From Helicobacter ganmani (GTDB lineage Bacteria; Campylobacterota; Campylobacteria; Campylobacterales; Helicobacteraceae), in the NCBI RefSeq assembly GCF_003364315.1, contig NZ_NXLS01000006.1, forward strand, positions 1-64,000: DNA of 64,000 nt. Reading direction: 5' to 3'. Made by a program: the position numbers and the translations under genes. Below are positions 50,101-62,165 of this stretch, piece by piece; position 1 is the stretch's first letter, and the number at the start of each line of letters is the position of its first letter. The notes beneath the pieces were generated by a model that had not been told where the DNA came from, did not search any database, and saw only the letters and a program-made list of their open reading frames with translations.

Positions 50101-50936
50101 AAGCTATTTTTCTGTGTCTCGTCTATTTGAATAAGAATCTTGCCCTTAGTCTCTATTTCTTTTAAGCCCAAAATATGCAAAAGCTCATAGTAGAATTTGG
50201 GATTAAGTGCGTTAGAATCTCTGTGAAATTCATCGTGCAGAAATTCTTTGTTTAAAATCGCATAAGATTGCTTGAAATGTTTGTCATTACGCAAGTCAAA
50301 ATGTGTGCCTTGCAGTGAAGTATTAAACAAATCTCCCTCTAAATTGCCTTGAAACTCTTTGCTTAGAATCTTTGCGAGTTCTGCATAGAAATCCTTTTGA
50401 TTCTCAAGCAAATCTTTTTTATTTAAAGATTTATAAGCGTCTTGAATCTTCTTATTTTTGTAAAAATATCTTTCAAACTCTTTTGCTCTAAAAAGATAGA
50501 ATTGATAAAAATCTGTGATGAGGATATATTTTAGTCGCGTGTTGTTTTCTCGTTCGCGCAAATAGTAGAGGATACACTCGTGCAATGCCTTGCAGTTAGG
50601 ATTCTCTGCACTAAACATTTCAGTTTTATTCTTTTGTGTTTTGGCTTCAATGAGGATTTCAACCTGCGAATCTTTAAGCAAAGCTAAGTCAATTTCGCTA
50701 TTGCCTTTTTGTTTGAAAGCCGCTTGAGTGTGGAATCCTAACCCTTGCAAAAAGGGTGCAAGAACATTTGCAACAATGGCTTTTTCATTTTGCCCTTTGT
50801 GTTTTTCAAGGGATTCCAAATATTGCGCAACTTTTTCTTTAAACTCCTCTAACTCCGAAATTTTGGATTCTGCATAGTCTTTGTTACAAGAAGCAAAAAA
50901 TTCTTTTGGGGTGAGAGGTTGGAATTGTAGAGGCAT
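47133..50936 (-). CDS. Type IIG-like restriction endonuclease-methyltransferase
   Basis: About 1267 aa in one chain. The N-terminal nuclease has a PD-(D/E)xK layout: D83 in GNSEIDLALL and E97-A-K99 in EILIEAKTQ. A helical linker follows. The N6-adenine methylase has motif I CDPSVGSGHFLVSAL near residue 524 and motif IV IGNPPYIKEV near 841. The last 350 residues should be the target-recognition part. The ATG at 50936 has AAAGGA upstream, preferred over an in-frame ATG nine codons earlier. It follows fapA by 64 bases and overlaps the kinase gene. No long homopolymer tract is seen in it. Confidence 0.88.
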   Translation of the reverse strand: MPLQFQPLTPKEFFASCNKDYAESKISELEEFKEKVAQYLESLEKHKGQNEKAIVANVLAPFLQGLGFHTQAAFKQKGNSEIDLALLKDSQVEILIEAKTQKNKTEMFSAENPNCKALHECILYYLRERENNTRLKYILITDFYQFYLFRAKEFERYFYKNKKIQDAYKSLNKKDLLENQKDFYAELAKILSKEFQGNLEGDLFNTSLQGTHFDLRNDKHFKQSYAILNKEFLHDEFHRDSNALNPKFYYELLHILGLKEIETKGKILIQIDETQKNSFAKHIADKLKNNNKPSDFETTMSHIIVWLNRILFLKLIEANLLHFNDFDKNLQFLTSTKITSFSILAHLFFEVLARDYAERKQDKGFNFLPYLNSSLFIRDEKEICDLNALDDTLEILPFATTQTEYKKGKSVRFLTYLFDFLECFDFGKSQDSNLSHKLINSSVLGAMFEKLNGYQEGSFYTPNFITSYMCKESLQKIVLDRFNTAFSWSAKDLESLRKQIDRNFDKESKFKKLLESIRICDPSVGSGHFLVSALNEMIAIYHKLGLLGFGYKDLQIKDDEIHLTTKEGEKFAYKRLQDSNHTIQIALFTLKKSIIENNLFGVDINPNSCNIARLRLWIELLKNAYYLNFSKDKDSKIHKLQTLPNIDINIKCGNSLISYMGIDDKLLLNTTEQIKRYQKLEVDYFNGFYQDKDKMIKDINRVKQDLLNQHFETKFKEQLEKLAKECEKYSKSYGDYAKDSLEEHYKFIKNHISISGLFAPNLDDEMQNKAQKALQTLKNEHDKIFNLSKNFEWRIEFSKLLNAGLTKEQITHNNKQKQKGDFKDLYKDESGKFLGFDLVIGNPPYIKEVDNKRLFDGTKRLRTYQDKMDIWYHFVGLGFDIVKNQGIVTFIATQNWTTNTGAKNLRNVILKESQILNLVDFGSYMCFDSASIQTMIMEFQKLDSTPQNYQIHYARIDSKKPTDKHRDTILARETFEDNIYLTPTITPLQMLDKPLTFSDSKQAEVLNKILENGKIFLKEDEVAQGIVPAIDKAFILNNISDFSKEEMRFIKTYYTGLQQKYYIEKTDKFLIYMSAKNYQQDNLDGLPNLKQHFEPYKEILQKAKIQYKTPHKPYFFLHREREERFFIEGNEKIISQVRCEIPTFVYTKENFYGSRALFFIQTSRFDMKFLTGLFNSKLIAFWLKYKGKIQGNLYKIEKEPLLNIPIPKITKSNQKIVDRIITLVDEILNLKAKDSTFDTSALESEIDKLVYKLYNLNENEINIIEDK

Positions 50937-51000
50937 TGGATTCCTTTGTTTTGGGGTTTGCATTGCGCTTGGAGAGGATAGATTTGCGCGATTTTATGCC

Positions 51001-52797
51001 TTATTTTTGTTGTGGGCGCATTTCATCAATCCAACTTAGCAAGGACAAATCAAAATCTTTGTTGCTCCTTAGTCGGAAAAAGTCCCCGTCTTTGATGACT
51101 TCAAAGAAATGCGCAGGTGCTTCTTGGCTAAGAATCGTTTTGAGCGTTTCTTCGCGATTGCCCATATAGGCTTTGAATTTTATCATCGTTTCTGCCGCAG
51201 GGGGATTGCCACGAATCATCATTTTGGCACTCAATGCACCTTCATCAATGCCCTTGAGGCGCACTTCATTAGTGTAATAAAGATTGACAATCTCATTATA
51301 TTCTACCAAATGTTCTTTGTAGCGCTCTAGCGCTTTTTCGTATTGATCTACAATACTTTGGAGGTTTTTGGGTAATTTTTCCTCTGGCTTTTCTTCTTGG
51401 TCGTGCTGGATTTTATGCACTTTGCCTTGAGAGGCTAGCAAGTAGGCATAGATTTCGTCCATTTGCTTTCTTAGGTGTCTTAAGCGGATTTTAATTTGGT
51501 CAGAGAGCATTACATAATCCAAGCGGTCGCGGCGCATAAAGGAGAATTTAGCAGGATTAAGTTCAAAGGTATTGTGTTCGCCCAAGATATTATCTACCAC
51601 GAGGCTATAACGAGGATAAATTTCATTATAAGAGCGCACCTCTTTGATATAAATATAATCCGCTATAATCGTGCCTCCAAGCGTGCTATTAATGTAGGCG
51701 ACTTTGGCTTCCACGCTTCCTTTTTCTAGCACATCAATCACGACGGTGTGCGCCTTGATTGCGCCGCGATGAGAGCCGATGAAGGCGGTGTCGGTTTGGA
51801 TTTTGGATTTGCTATGTGTTTGCCCCTCAATGTTGAGTGCAGCTGGCTGTGCAGCAGGGGCACTTGGGGTATTAGATATATTTTCTGTTGTTTCGTCTTG
51901 TTTTTTGGGGGCAGATTGTCTAGTGTTTAATTCATCACTGATGATAAAACAAAGCGGTTTAATTTCCTTAAAGAATCCGTCTTTGCCTGCTTGAAATTTG
52001 ATTCTATCTACATCTTCTCGTGCGCGGATACTCGCATCTACACTTACTGCATTGGATTTAATAGGCTTGATTGCGAGCATTTCTCCTTTGAGATTCCGTC
52101 CCACGCGTCCCGCAATGGGTTTAATGTATTCAAAAAGCTCATCGCCTTTATGCACGGCTTGCATACAGATTTTTGGCGCGAAAGCTTCGGTAGGTTTTTG
52201 CGCTTCTGCACCAAGAATCTCGGTTTGTAGCTTTTGGTGAATTTTGAGTTCCCCATCTTTCCCTTCTACGCTTGCGACGCCCGTGCCAATAGTTAGAATG
52301 GTTTTGGGAGAAATTTTACCCCTAATAAGTTCATTGATAAAAGCGTCAATTTGCGAGGTGAGCTTGCCATATTCGCGGATTCCGATGAGATAATCTTGCA
52401 ATATCATCGTTTTGTAAAGTTCTTGATAGATTTCAGATTTTAGCTCTTCGTGATGTTTGATTTGATTGTTACAAAGCAAAACTGCGTGCAAAGCGGTGTT
52501 TTCGTTGGGAACAAGTTTGATTCCAAAGGTGCGCGCAGGTTTTTCGCTTTTTTTGCAAATCTCAATCTTATAAAGCTGCTTAATGTCAATATTGGCGGTA
52601 AAATTAGAATTTTTATTAAAAAGGCTAATATCATTAACGGGCTTGTATTTGTTCTCGCCCTTTTTGCTATAAAAGGTGCGGAAATCTAGTAAATAAAAGT
52701 CAATGTCTTCGCCAAAGCTTTTACGTTCTTGCAATAAAAGATTTCGCAAATTTTTAACATCATTGAAAACTTTATGTCCTTTTGATGTAAATGCCAT
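51001..52797 (-). CDS. FapA/DUF342 polymer-like protein
   Basis: 598 aa with the DUF342 plan: a long N-terminal region, then a right-handed beta-helix-like stretch (GRVGRNLKGEMLAIKP, ISVDASIRAREDVDRI and later GSVEAKVAYINSTLGGTIIADYI) and a C-terminal coiled coil (KIRLRHLRKQMDEIYAYL onwards). Relatives are called flagellar assembly protein A. The role in motility is inferred from the family. It lies 14 bases after the haemerythrin gene on the same strand. Confidence 0.75.
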   Translation of the reverse strand: MAFTSKGHKVFNDVKNLRNLLLQERKSFGEDIDFYLLDFRTFYSKKGENKYKPVNDISLFNKNSNFTANIDIKQLYKIEICKKSEKPARTFGIKLVPNENTALHAVLLCNNQIKHHEELKSEIYQELYKTMILQDYLIGIREYGKLTSQIDAFINELIRGKISPKTILTIGTGVASVEGKDGELKIHQKLQTEILGAEAQKPTEAFAPKICMQAVHKGDELFEYIKPIAGRVGRNLKGEMLAIKPIKSNAVSVDASIRAREDVDRIKFQAGKDGFFKEIKPLCFIISDELNTRQSAPKKQDETTENISNTPSAPAAQPAALNIEGQTHSKSKIQTDTAFIGSHRGAIKAHTVVIDVLEKGSVEAKVAYINSTLGGTIIADYIYIKEVRSYNEIYPRYSLVVDNILGEHNTFELNPAKFSFMRRDRLDYVMLSDQIKIRLRHLRKQMDEIYAYLLASQGKVHKIQHDQEEKPEEKLPKNLQSIVDQYEKALERYKEHLVEYNEIVNLYYTNEVRLKGIDEGALSAKMMIRGNPPAAETMIKFKAYMGNREETLKTILSQEAPAHFFEVIKDGDFFRLRSNKDFDLSLLSWIDEMRPQQK

Positions 52798-52811
52798 TGT
52801 GTTTTTATTTC

Positions 52812-53477
52812 CTAGAATTGTTTAAAATATTTTTTCGCAAGTGCTTCAAAATTGTCCTCATCATCTAAATTGGAATCACGATAAACAAGCGGTTGTTTGC
52901 AAACTTTGCACCGCACAAATGTGCCTTCTTCTTGCATAATTTTGTGCAAGGCGTCGCAGACTTTAAACTCTTTTAAGAGGCAGAGGCAAATGTATTTGTG
53001 CCACGGCTGGTGGGCTATGTCTTCTGTTTCGGCTAGAATTTTTGTTTTTTGCTCTAAACTATAAGGAATTTCTTTGACATCGTGGAGCCTGTTGCGGTAG
53101 GATTCTATTTGTTTGTCTTCGGTTAGAATATGCGCAATGAGCCAATTATGCAAACATTCATAAAATTCCCTAGCGGTATGTTCTATATCTTCTAAATCCA
53201 TTAGCAGCATAGAAAGGTTGGAAACTAGCTCACGATGACGCGTTTTGTGCTGGTTCAAAAAAGGATAGCCAATGTGCTGCATATATTTTTCTTCGTCGTT
53301 GAAATGCTCTTTGGCGCTTTCAATGACGGCATTCATTCGTGATTCTAACTCTTGAGCTTTGTTGGGAGAAGCGCTTTTGACGAATTTTTTGGTTTCTATA
53401 AGTAATTGCATAAAAGCTTTATGTTGTTCGTCTAAATGTTGATTTTTAATGCTAAATTCTTCACTCCACGCTAGCAC
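52812..53477 (-). CDS. Bacteriohaemerythrin with C-terminal Cys motif
   Basis: About 221 aa. The haemerythrin domain has the iron ligands in LDEQHKAFM, AKEHFNDEEKYM, NQHKTRHREL and HNWLIAHILTED. After it come about 75 residues ending in FVRCKVCKQPLVYRD, a possible metal-binding CxxC. The start is a GTG at 53477 with AAAGGG six bases upstream; a further GTG at 53534 is not used because a TATAAT -10 box (minus strand, 53523-53518) lies after it. Probably binds or senses oxygen. Cytoplasmic, as no signal peptide is seen. Confidence 0.82.
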   Translation of the reverse strand: MLAWSEEFSIKNQHLDEQHKAFMQLLIETKKFVKSASPNKAQELESRMNAVIESAKEHFNDEEKYMQHIGYPFLNQHKTRHRELVSNLSMLLMDLEDIEHTAREFYECLHNWLIAHILTEDKQIESYRNRLHDVKEIPYSLEQKTKILAETEDIAHQPWHKYICLCLLKEFKVCDALHKIMQEEGTFVRCKVCKQPLVYRDSNLDDEDNFEALAKKYFKQF

Positions 53478-53517
53478 CGCTATCCCTTTTTGATTCCTTA
53501 ATGTAAAGTATTTTAAA

Positions 53518-53523
53518 ATTATA
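53518..53523 (-). promoter_or_regulatory. Putative -10 box for the haemerythrin-fapA unit
   Basis: Perfect TATAAT on the minus strand, 41 bases before the GTG start. Downstream genes fapA, the restriction gene and the kinase could be reached by the same transcript. Confidence 0.5.
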
Positions 53524-53681
53524 ATATTTTGCACTTTAAATTTGCTTTTATAATATAAAGTTTATTTAATTATTCAAGATTCTGTGTGCAAGGACGAATC
53601 CCCTGACTTGTTATTGTTGGGTTGGCGTTGCAATCCACACTCTTGCAAAAAGAACTGCTCACAATGGAATTTCAAGGAATT

Positions 53682-56277
<2,596 letters not shown>

Positions 56278-56300
56278 GATTTTGTTGTAAATACGATTCG

Positions 56301-56333
56301 CACTTACGAAGAGCAAAGCAATGAAGCAATCTA
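56301..56333. repeat. Degenerate dispersed intergenic element, inverted copy
   Basis: On the minus strand this reads TAGATTGCTTCATTGC, then TTTGCTCTTCGTAAGTG, resembling the copy at 26769. It lies between the TrkA-C gene and icd, which converge. Confidence 0.4.
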
Positions 56334-56360
56334 AATAAGAATCTTGCAACTGCGATAATG

Positions 56361-56378
56361 CGCGCCACAATGGGCGCG
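56361..56378. terminator. GC-rich hairpin between convergent genes
   Basis: Arms CGCGCC (56361-56366) and GGCGCG (56373-56378) around six bases, extendable by a G-T pair. No T run on either side. It is similar in style to the hairpin at 45341. Confidence 0.5.
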
Positions 56379-56382
56379 TTGG

Positions 56383-58581
56383 CTATTTAATTTTGGCTAA
56401 AATCGCATTGAAAGTCGCACTTGGACGCATAATTGCATCGCATTTATCGTCGTCTAGCTTGTAATATCCACCTAAATCTACTTTTGCACCTTGTGCGCTT
56501 AAATATTCTTGATGAATTCTCTCTTCATTCTCGCTTAATTCCTCTGCGATTCCTTTAAAAAAGTTCTGCAAAGCAGAATCGCTACTATCTCGCGCAAGAG
56601 ATTGAGCAAAATAAAGTGCAAGATAGAAATGGCTTGTGCGATTGTCGTCTTCTCCTACTCTACGTGAAGGGGCTTTGTTGTTGTCTAGCCATTCGCCAAT
56701 CGCATTATCAAGGTTGTTTGCTAGAATCTGTGCTTGCTTGTTGCCCGTTTTTTGAGCGTAAAATTCTAGGCTTGCCTGTAATGCTAAAAATTCACCCAAA
56801 CTATCCCAGCGCAAGTGGTTTTCCTCTACAAGTTGTTCTACTTGTTTTGGTGCGCTTCCACCTGCACCTGTTTCGAACATAGAACCGCCATTTAGCATTG
56901 GCACGACAGAAAGCATTTTTGCACTTGTTCCAAGCTCTAAAATTGGAAATAAATCGGTGAGATAATCTCGCAGAACATTTCCGCTAATGGAGATTGCATC
57001 TTTGCCTGCACGAATGAGTTTGAGCGATTCTAAACACGCTTCTTTTGGAGGTAGAATCGCAATGTCTTTGCCTTTTTCTTTTAAGCGCGCCTCTACTAAA
57101 TCTATCATAATTTTATTGCTTGGGCGTTTGGAATCTAGCCAGAAAATTGCCTTGTTACCTGTTAAATCTGCGCGCTCAATCCCTAAATCAATCCAATTTT
57201 GCACCGCTTCAAATTTTGCTTGATTTGCGCGATAAATATCACCTTTTTCTACTTTGTGTTCTAGCAGAGTTGTGCCTTTTTCATCTACGATTCTAAAGAT
57301 TCCATCTTCTTTGGCAATGAAGGTTTTATCGTGAGAACCATATTCTTGTGCTTTTTTTGCCATTAAACCGACATTGGAGACACTACCTAGTTGGCTAGGA
57401 TTGAGTGTGCCATTAGCGCGTAAATCTTCAACAACGGCTTCGTAAATTGTTGCATAAGTTTTATCAGGAATTAGCGCATTGGTGTCGCGTTCTTTTCCTT
57501 CTTTATCCCAAAGTCTTGCACCATTTTTAAGCATTGCAGGCATTGAAGCATCTACAATCACATCACTTGGAATGTGTAAATTTGTGATACCTTTGTCGGA
57601 ATTTACCATAGAAAGTGGTGCGCTTTTGCTTAGGATTTCATTGTATTTTGCGAGAATCTCTTGTCTTTTAGGGCTATTTTCTGCTTTGTTTAAAAGCTCA
57701 CTAACGCCATTGTTGGGATTCACGCCAAGTTGTGTTAGTTCCTCTCCAAAAGAATCAAAAAGTTCTTTAAAATACACTTGCACTGCGTGTCCAAAAATCA
57801 CGGGGTCGCTGACTTTCATCATTGTCGCTTTGAGGTGAAGAGAAAGCAAAATGTTTTCATTTTTGCACATTTCAATTTGTTTGGCATAAAATTCATCTAA
57901 CGCCTTCGCACTCATAAAAGTTGCGTCCAAAATCTCATTTTTGTCTAACTTCAGATTGTCTTTTAGGATTTCTATGCCTGCTTTGCCGATAAATTCAATT
58001 TTAGCTTTAGTGGCTTCTGGAACTAAAATGGCTTTTTCATTGTCAAAGAAATCTCCCTTTGGCATATAAGAAACGCGTGTTTTAGAATTCTTGTGAAACT
58101 CTACGACACGATAGGGATTTTTTTGGGCATATTCTTTGACTGCTTTTGTGCAGCGGCGGTCGGAGTTGCCTTGTCTAAGCACCGGATTTACCGCAGAACC
58201 TAAAACCTTTTGGTATTTTTCTTTGATGGCTTTTTGCGCTTCGTTTTGAGGTTCATCAGGAAAATTTGGCACATCGTAACCTTTGGCTTGTAGCTCTTTG
58301 ATTGTCGCTTTTAGTTGTGGAATAGAAGCGGAAATGTTGGGTGTCTTGATGAGGTTTGCGTCGGGTTGATTAACAAGTTCGCCCAAAATTGTAAGTGCAT
58401 CTTTGACTCTTTGCGATTCCTTTAGGTTTTCTGGAAATTGCGCTAAAACGCGCGCAGAGAGAGAAATATCTGAAGTCTCTACAACAATGCCGACTTTTCC
58501 TAAAAATGCTTGAACAATAGGCAAAAAGGAGTAAGTCGCGAGGGCTGGGGATTCGTCTGTTAGGGTATAGGTGATTTTCAT
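56383..58581 (-). CDS. icd: Monomeric NADP-dependent isocitrate dehydrogenase
   Basis: Oxidises isocitrate to 2-oxoglutarate in the citric acid cycle. About 732 aa, the length of the monomeric type (IDH-II), and unlike the 420-aa dimeric type of H. pylori. Family blocks: [20 protein letters not shown] at the N-terminus, the [19 protein letters not shown]-like block ([16 protein letters not shown]), [14 protein letters not shown], and [19 protein letters not shown]. The ATG at 58581 has AAAGGA upstream. Single gene. Confidence 0.95.
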   Translation of the reverse strand: MKITYTLTDESPALATYSFLPIVQAFLGKVGIVVETSDISLSARVLAQFPENLKESQRVKDALTILGELVNQPDANLIKTPNISASIPQLKATIKELQAKGYDVPNFPDEPQNEAQKAIKEKYQKVLGSAVNPVLRQGNSDRRCTKAVKEYAQKNPYRVVEFHKNSKTRVSYMPKGDFFDNEKAILVPEATKAKIEFIGKAGIEILKDNLKLDKNEILDATFMSAKALDEFYAKQIEMCKNENILLSLHLKATMMKVSDPVIFGHAVQVYFKELFDSFGEELTQLGVNPNNGVSELLNKAENSPKRQEILAKYNEILSKSAPLSMVNSDKGITNLHIPSDVIVDASMPAMLKNGARLWDKEGKERDTNALIPDKTYATIYEAVVEDLRANGTLNPSQLGSVSNVGLMAKKAQEYGSHDKTFIAKEDGIFRIVDEKGTTLLEHKVEKGDIYRANQAKFEAVQNWIDLGIERADLTGNKAIFWLDSKRPSNKIMIDLVEARLKEKGKDIAILPPKEACLESLKLIRAGKDAISISGNVLRDYLTDLFPILELGTSAKMLSVVPMLNGGSMFETGAGGSAPKQVEQLVEENHLRWDSLGEFLALQASLEFYAQKTGNKQAQILANNLDNAIGEWLDNNKAPSRRVGEDDNRTSHFYLALYFAQSLARDSSDSALQNFFKGIAEELSENEERIHQEYLSAQGAKVDLGGYYKLDDDKCDAIMRPSATFNAILAKIK

Positions 58582-58792
58582 AAAGATTCCTTTAATGTAG
58601 AATTTGTCGTTTGAGTATAACAAAGAATTGCGCAAATTTTGCTAATTTTAGTCAAGATTCTTTTTACTTTCTTGATAAAATGTGAATTGTGTTGCACTTT
58701 GTAAAGTTTGTGGTAATAATTTCGTATTTACACACTTTGTTGAAATATCAAGAAAGTTATAAATTTAAAACGCAAATTTAAAGAGTTTAAAG

Positions 58793-58798
58793 TATAAT
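58793..58798 (+). promoter_or_regulatory. Putative -10 box
   Basis: Perfect TATAAT 50 bases before the beta-propeller protein gene, in an AT-rich gap divergent from icd. Confidence 0.5.
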
Positions 58799-58847
58799 AA
58801 TAAATTATGATTTAGATTTGACAATTTTGTCAATTAAGGAGCACAGA

Positions 58848-61034
58848 ATGTTTCCTGTAAAAAGCAGTTTAAAATTAGTCGGTAGCGTTCTTGGAGTCGC
58901 AACAGATAAGGATTCCATTATTTGTATGGATAATTTTTATAATATCTCTACTTTTTCCAAAGAAAATAAAGTAATTGATAAAGTATTGCAACTTTCCAAA
59001 GAAGTTGAACCTTTACATCATTTTAGTAAAGCAGTTGCTATTTCCTATACGACTTCCAAAATTGCTATGGGTTTTGTCAAGGCAACCAAAGGTGTAGTGG
59101 TTACTACTACACCAGAGATTGCGCCTATTGCACAGCTTACTTGGCAAAAACTTGCAATCTCTAAAGCTGCTTTTTCTCACGAAGATGATTATTTGGCAAC
59201 AGGAGGTGAAGATGGGCGCGTGTTGCTGTATTCTGCCGACAATTATCAATTGGTTTTAAGTATGCCTCCTTTGCCTGATTACATTTCTTCTATTGCGTTT
59301 AGTCAAGACGAACGGCTAGTTTTTGCGGGTTGTTTTGGCAAAAGTGCAATGATTTTTGATGTGGTAAAAAATGATTTGGTTGCCACGATTAAGACGGAAT
59401 CACTGATTGAAGACGCATTTTTTTATGCAGACAATACAAGATTGTTTTGCGTAACTAAAGAGGGGCAAACTTTGATTTATGATGTGTTGGAGCAAAAGTT
59501 TATCAAAGAAAATCTCTTAAAAGGAGCGTGGCTTACACGATGTCGCCCAATTGCAGGCGAGGAATTTGCTCTTGTGGGGGCAAAGGACAAACAATTGCGC
59601 ATCATTGATTTAAGCGATAATACTTTAAGTGATTCTATTGCTCTTGAACATAGTGGAATCACAACAATGAGAGTGGAGGATAACTTGCTTTATCTTGGAT
59701 TTTCTGATGGAACAATAGATATTGCAGACCTCAACGAAGCCAAAGAAGAAATGCTAGAATTACTCAATAATAATGACCTTAAAGGTGCATTGGGCTTGAT
59801 TCAGTCTAAAAATATCTTTTTGCAAACCTTAAAAGAGTATCGCACAAAACTAGAAACTCTTTGGAAAGAAATGCTTGCAAAAGCTATTGATTTGCTTGCA
59901 AAAGACCAACTACAAGAAGCAACTGCGGTTGTAGAGCCATTTATGCTAGACCAACGCAAGAGAGAAGAGTTTGATTATTATTGGCAGCAAAAAGAAGCGG
60001 TGGCTAAATTTATGGACGCAATTGAGGCAAAAAACTATATGGAAGCTTATAAGTTAGTTGAACAAAATGCGTATCTAAAAGAAACAGTGGCTTATGCTAA
60101 GCTAGAAGAAACTTGGGAAAAATCTTTTGAAGTCTCTAAGAGATTGCTTTTCCAAGATCCTCAAGGCAATTTAGTCAAAGCGCAAGACTTGTTGCGTCCC
60201 TTTGTAACGGTTAAATCTAAAAAAGATGTGGCAATGACATTGCTTAGAAATAGCGATAAATTCGTGCAAGCCGATAAAGAATATAAGGCAAAAAATTTTG
60301 TAGAATATTTTAAACTATGCGATAGATTGCCTTTTTTGAAAGAAACTTTGATTTATAGAAGTGCAATGCTCATTGGAGACCAGATTGCACAACGTGTAAA
60401 TGCTTGCGAGAATCAAAACGATTACACAAAAGCATTAGAGATTTGCAAACTGCTTGCTTCTATGTCACCCTTTAAAACGCTTGCAGACGAAAAGGCTAAG
60501 ACGATTCAGATTAAACTAGATTTTGCACAAGCCTGCAAAGAGCGTAAATTAGCTGACGCATTTAAAATGGCGGAAACTTACTTTGAATTACGTTCTATGC
60601 CAGAATACAAAAAGCTTTATGATGACTTTAAAAGATATGAGAAGATTGCCTTTGGGTTTGCTGCAACAGGTAATGGAAAGGCAACTTTGGATAATTTAAA
60701 AGATTATCTTTATATTGAATATTGGCGCGATAAAATCGCTGCAATTTTAAAGATTGCTTATCTCTCCGAGTTTATGCTTAATGCGCCCGGCAAAGAGGGC
60801 GCACAACCAGACATTTGCTGGAAAGAGACTTTTCAATATTATATTGAAAGATATGGCAAAGATGAGGAGATTAAAAAGTTAGCAAATGAAATCGGATTGC
60901 AAGATGTGTTAGATAGCATTCCTTTTGATGGAAATCCCAAAGGCTATTTGACAACAATTGTAGCAGATTCCTTGTTGTGTATTGATAATCAACCTTTGCA
61001 CCAACACGAAGAAAATGACAAAGAAGAACAATAG
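58848..61034 (+). CDS. WD40-like beta-propeller protein with helical C-terminus
   Basis: About 728 aa, no signal peptide. Residues 1-300 read as repeated beta blades: AAFSHEDDYLATGGEDGRVLLYS, SIAFSQDERLVFAGCFGKSAMIFDV and a DLSDNTL/GFSDGTIDIADL pair, i.e. WD40-like. The remaining 420 residues are helical, with TPR-like pairs (NDYTKALEICKLLASMSPFKTLADEKA). Probably a cytoplasmic scaffold conserved in this group; no known role. The ATG at 58848 has AAGGAG upstream. ispG follows after six bases. Confidence 0.75.
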   Translation: MFPVKSSLKLVGSVLGVATDKDSIICMDNFYNISTFSKENKVIDKVLQLSKEVEPLHHFSKAVAISYTTSKIAMGFVKATKGVVVTTTPEIAPIAQLTWQKLAISKAAFSHEDDYLATGGEDGRVLLYSADNYQLVLSMPPLPDYISSIAFSQDERLVFAGCFGKSAMIFDVVKNDLVATIKTESLIEDAFFYADNTRLFCVTKEGQTLIYDVLEQKFIKENLLKGAWLTRCRPIAGEEFALVGAKDKQLRIIDLSDNTLSDSIALEHSGITTMRVEDNLLYLGFSDGTIDIADLNEAKEEMLELLNNNDLKGALGLIQSKNIFLQTLKEYRTKLETLWKEMLAKAIDLLAKDQLQEATAVVEPFMLDQRKREEFDYYWQQKEAVAKFMDAIEAKNYMEAYKLVEQNAYLKETVAYAKLEETWEKSFEVSKRLLFQDPQGNLVKAQDLLRPFVTVKSKKDVAMTLLRNSDKFVQADKEYKAKNFVEYFKLCDRLPFLKETLIYRSAMLIGDQIAQRVNACENQNDYTKALEICKLLASMSPFKTLADEKAKTIQIKLDFAQACKERKLADAFKMAETYFELRSMPEYKKLYDDFKRYEKIAFGFAATGNGKATLDNLKDYLYIEYWRDKIAAILKIAYLSEFMLNAPGKEGAQPDICWKETFQYYIERYGKDEEIKKLANEIGLQDVLDSIPFDGNPKGYLTTIVADSLLCIDNQPLHQHEENDKEEQ

Positions 61035-61040
61035 CCAAAA

Positions 61041-62132
61041 ATGGAATCTCACACTTTAAAATCGCGCTACAAAACAAAACAAATTGCAGTAGGTGATGTC
61101 CTAGTGGGTGGAGATGCACCTATTTCTGTGCAGAGTATGACTTATAGTAAAACAGCCGATTTGCAAGCAACAAAGAAGCAAATTGATTGTTTGCAGCTTG
61201 CAGGGTGTGATATTGTGCGTGTGGCAGTGAGCGATGAAGAGGACGCAAAGGCATTAAAAGCACTTAAAAGTATGATTTCTATTCCTTTGGTTGCAGACAT
61301 TCATTTTCGCTATAAATTCGCCCTTGTTGCGGCAGAATCGGTAGATTGTGTGCGCATTAATCCGGGAAATATTGGCTCAAAAGATAAAATCAAAGCAGTC
61401 GTCAATGCGTGTCAAGAGCATAGAATCCCGATTCGGATTGGTGTGAATGCGGGCAGTTTGGAAAAGCCCTTTGAAGTCAAATATGGCGCGACACCCAAAG
61501 GAATGGTAGAATCTGCATTATACAATATTAAGCTTTTGGAGGATTTTGGCTTTACAAATCTCAAAATTTCCCTTAAGGCAAGTGATGTAGAGCGCACAAT
61601 GAGTGCATACCGTATGTTGCGTCCCTTGGTAGAATACCCTTTCCATTTGGGCGTTACAGAAGCAGGGGATTTGGAGTCTTCTATGATTAAAAGCTCCATA
61701 GCACTTGGTGGATTGCTTATGGAGGGGATTGGCGATACGATGCGCGTATCCATTACAGGCGAGCTAGAAAAAGAGATTGAAGTTGCGCGCGGAATTCTGC
61801 GTTATTGTGGGAGACAAAAAGAGGGAATTACTTATATTTCGTGTCCTACTTGTGGGCGTTTGCAGGCAGATTTAGTGCCGATTTTGAAAGAGTTAAAAGA
61901 GCGAATGCCCAAGATTAAAACGCCTATGCAAATTTCTGTTATGGGTTGTGCGGTCAATGCCTTAGGAGAGGCTAAACATGCAGATGTGGCGATTGCCTTT
62001 GGCAGTGGCGATGGATTGGTGATTAAGCACGGCGAAATTGTGGGCAAATATAAACAAGAAGAATTGATTGATGTTTTTATTAAAGAAGTAGTAGAGACAG
62101 AAAAAGAGATTGCTAGAGGTCTTGAACAATAA
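61041..62132 (+). CDS. ispG: 4-hydroxy-3-methylbut-2-en-1-yl diphosphate synthase IspG
   Basis: Iron-sulfur enzyme of the non-mevalonate isoprenoid pathway. TIM-barrel blocks [44 protein letters not shown] and [10 protein letters not shown]; 4Fe-4S cysteines in [14 protein letters not shown] and [13 protein letters not shown]. 363 aa, the short bacterial form. It follows the beta-propeller gene closely and converges with the GspF-type gene. Confidence 0.95.
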   Translation: MESHTLKSRYKTKQIAVGDVLVGGDAPISVQSMTYSKTADLQATKKQIDCLQLAGCDIVRVAVSDEEDAKALKALKSMISIPLVADIHFRYKFALVAAESVDCVRINPGNIGSKDKIKAVVNACQEHRIPIRIGVNAGSLEKPFEVKYGATPKGMVESALYNIKLLEDFGFTNLKISLKASDVERTMSAYRMLRPLVEYPFHLGVTEAGDLESSMIKSSIALGGLLMEGIGDTMRVSITGELEKEIEVARGILRYCGRQKEGITYISCPTCGRLQADLVPILKELKERMPKIKTPMQISVMGCAVNALGEAKHADVAIAFGSGDGLVIKHGEIVGKYKQEELIDVFIKEVVETEKEIARGLEQ

Positions 62133-62165
62133 GATTCCTCGTCAAGCTTCTTTTGCGCATTGGAT

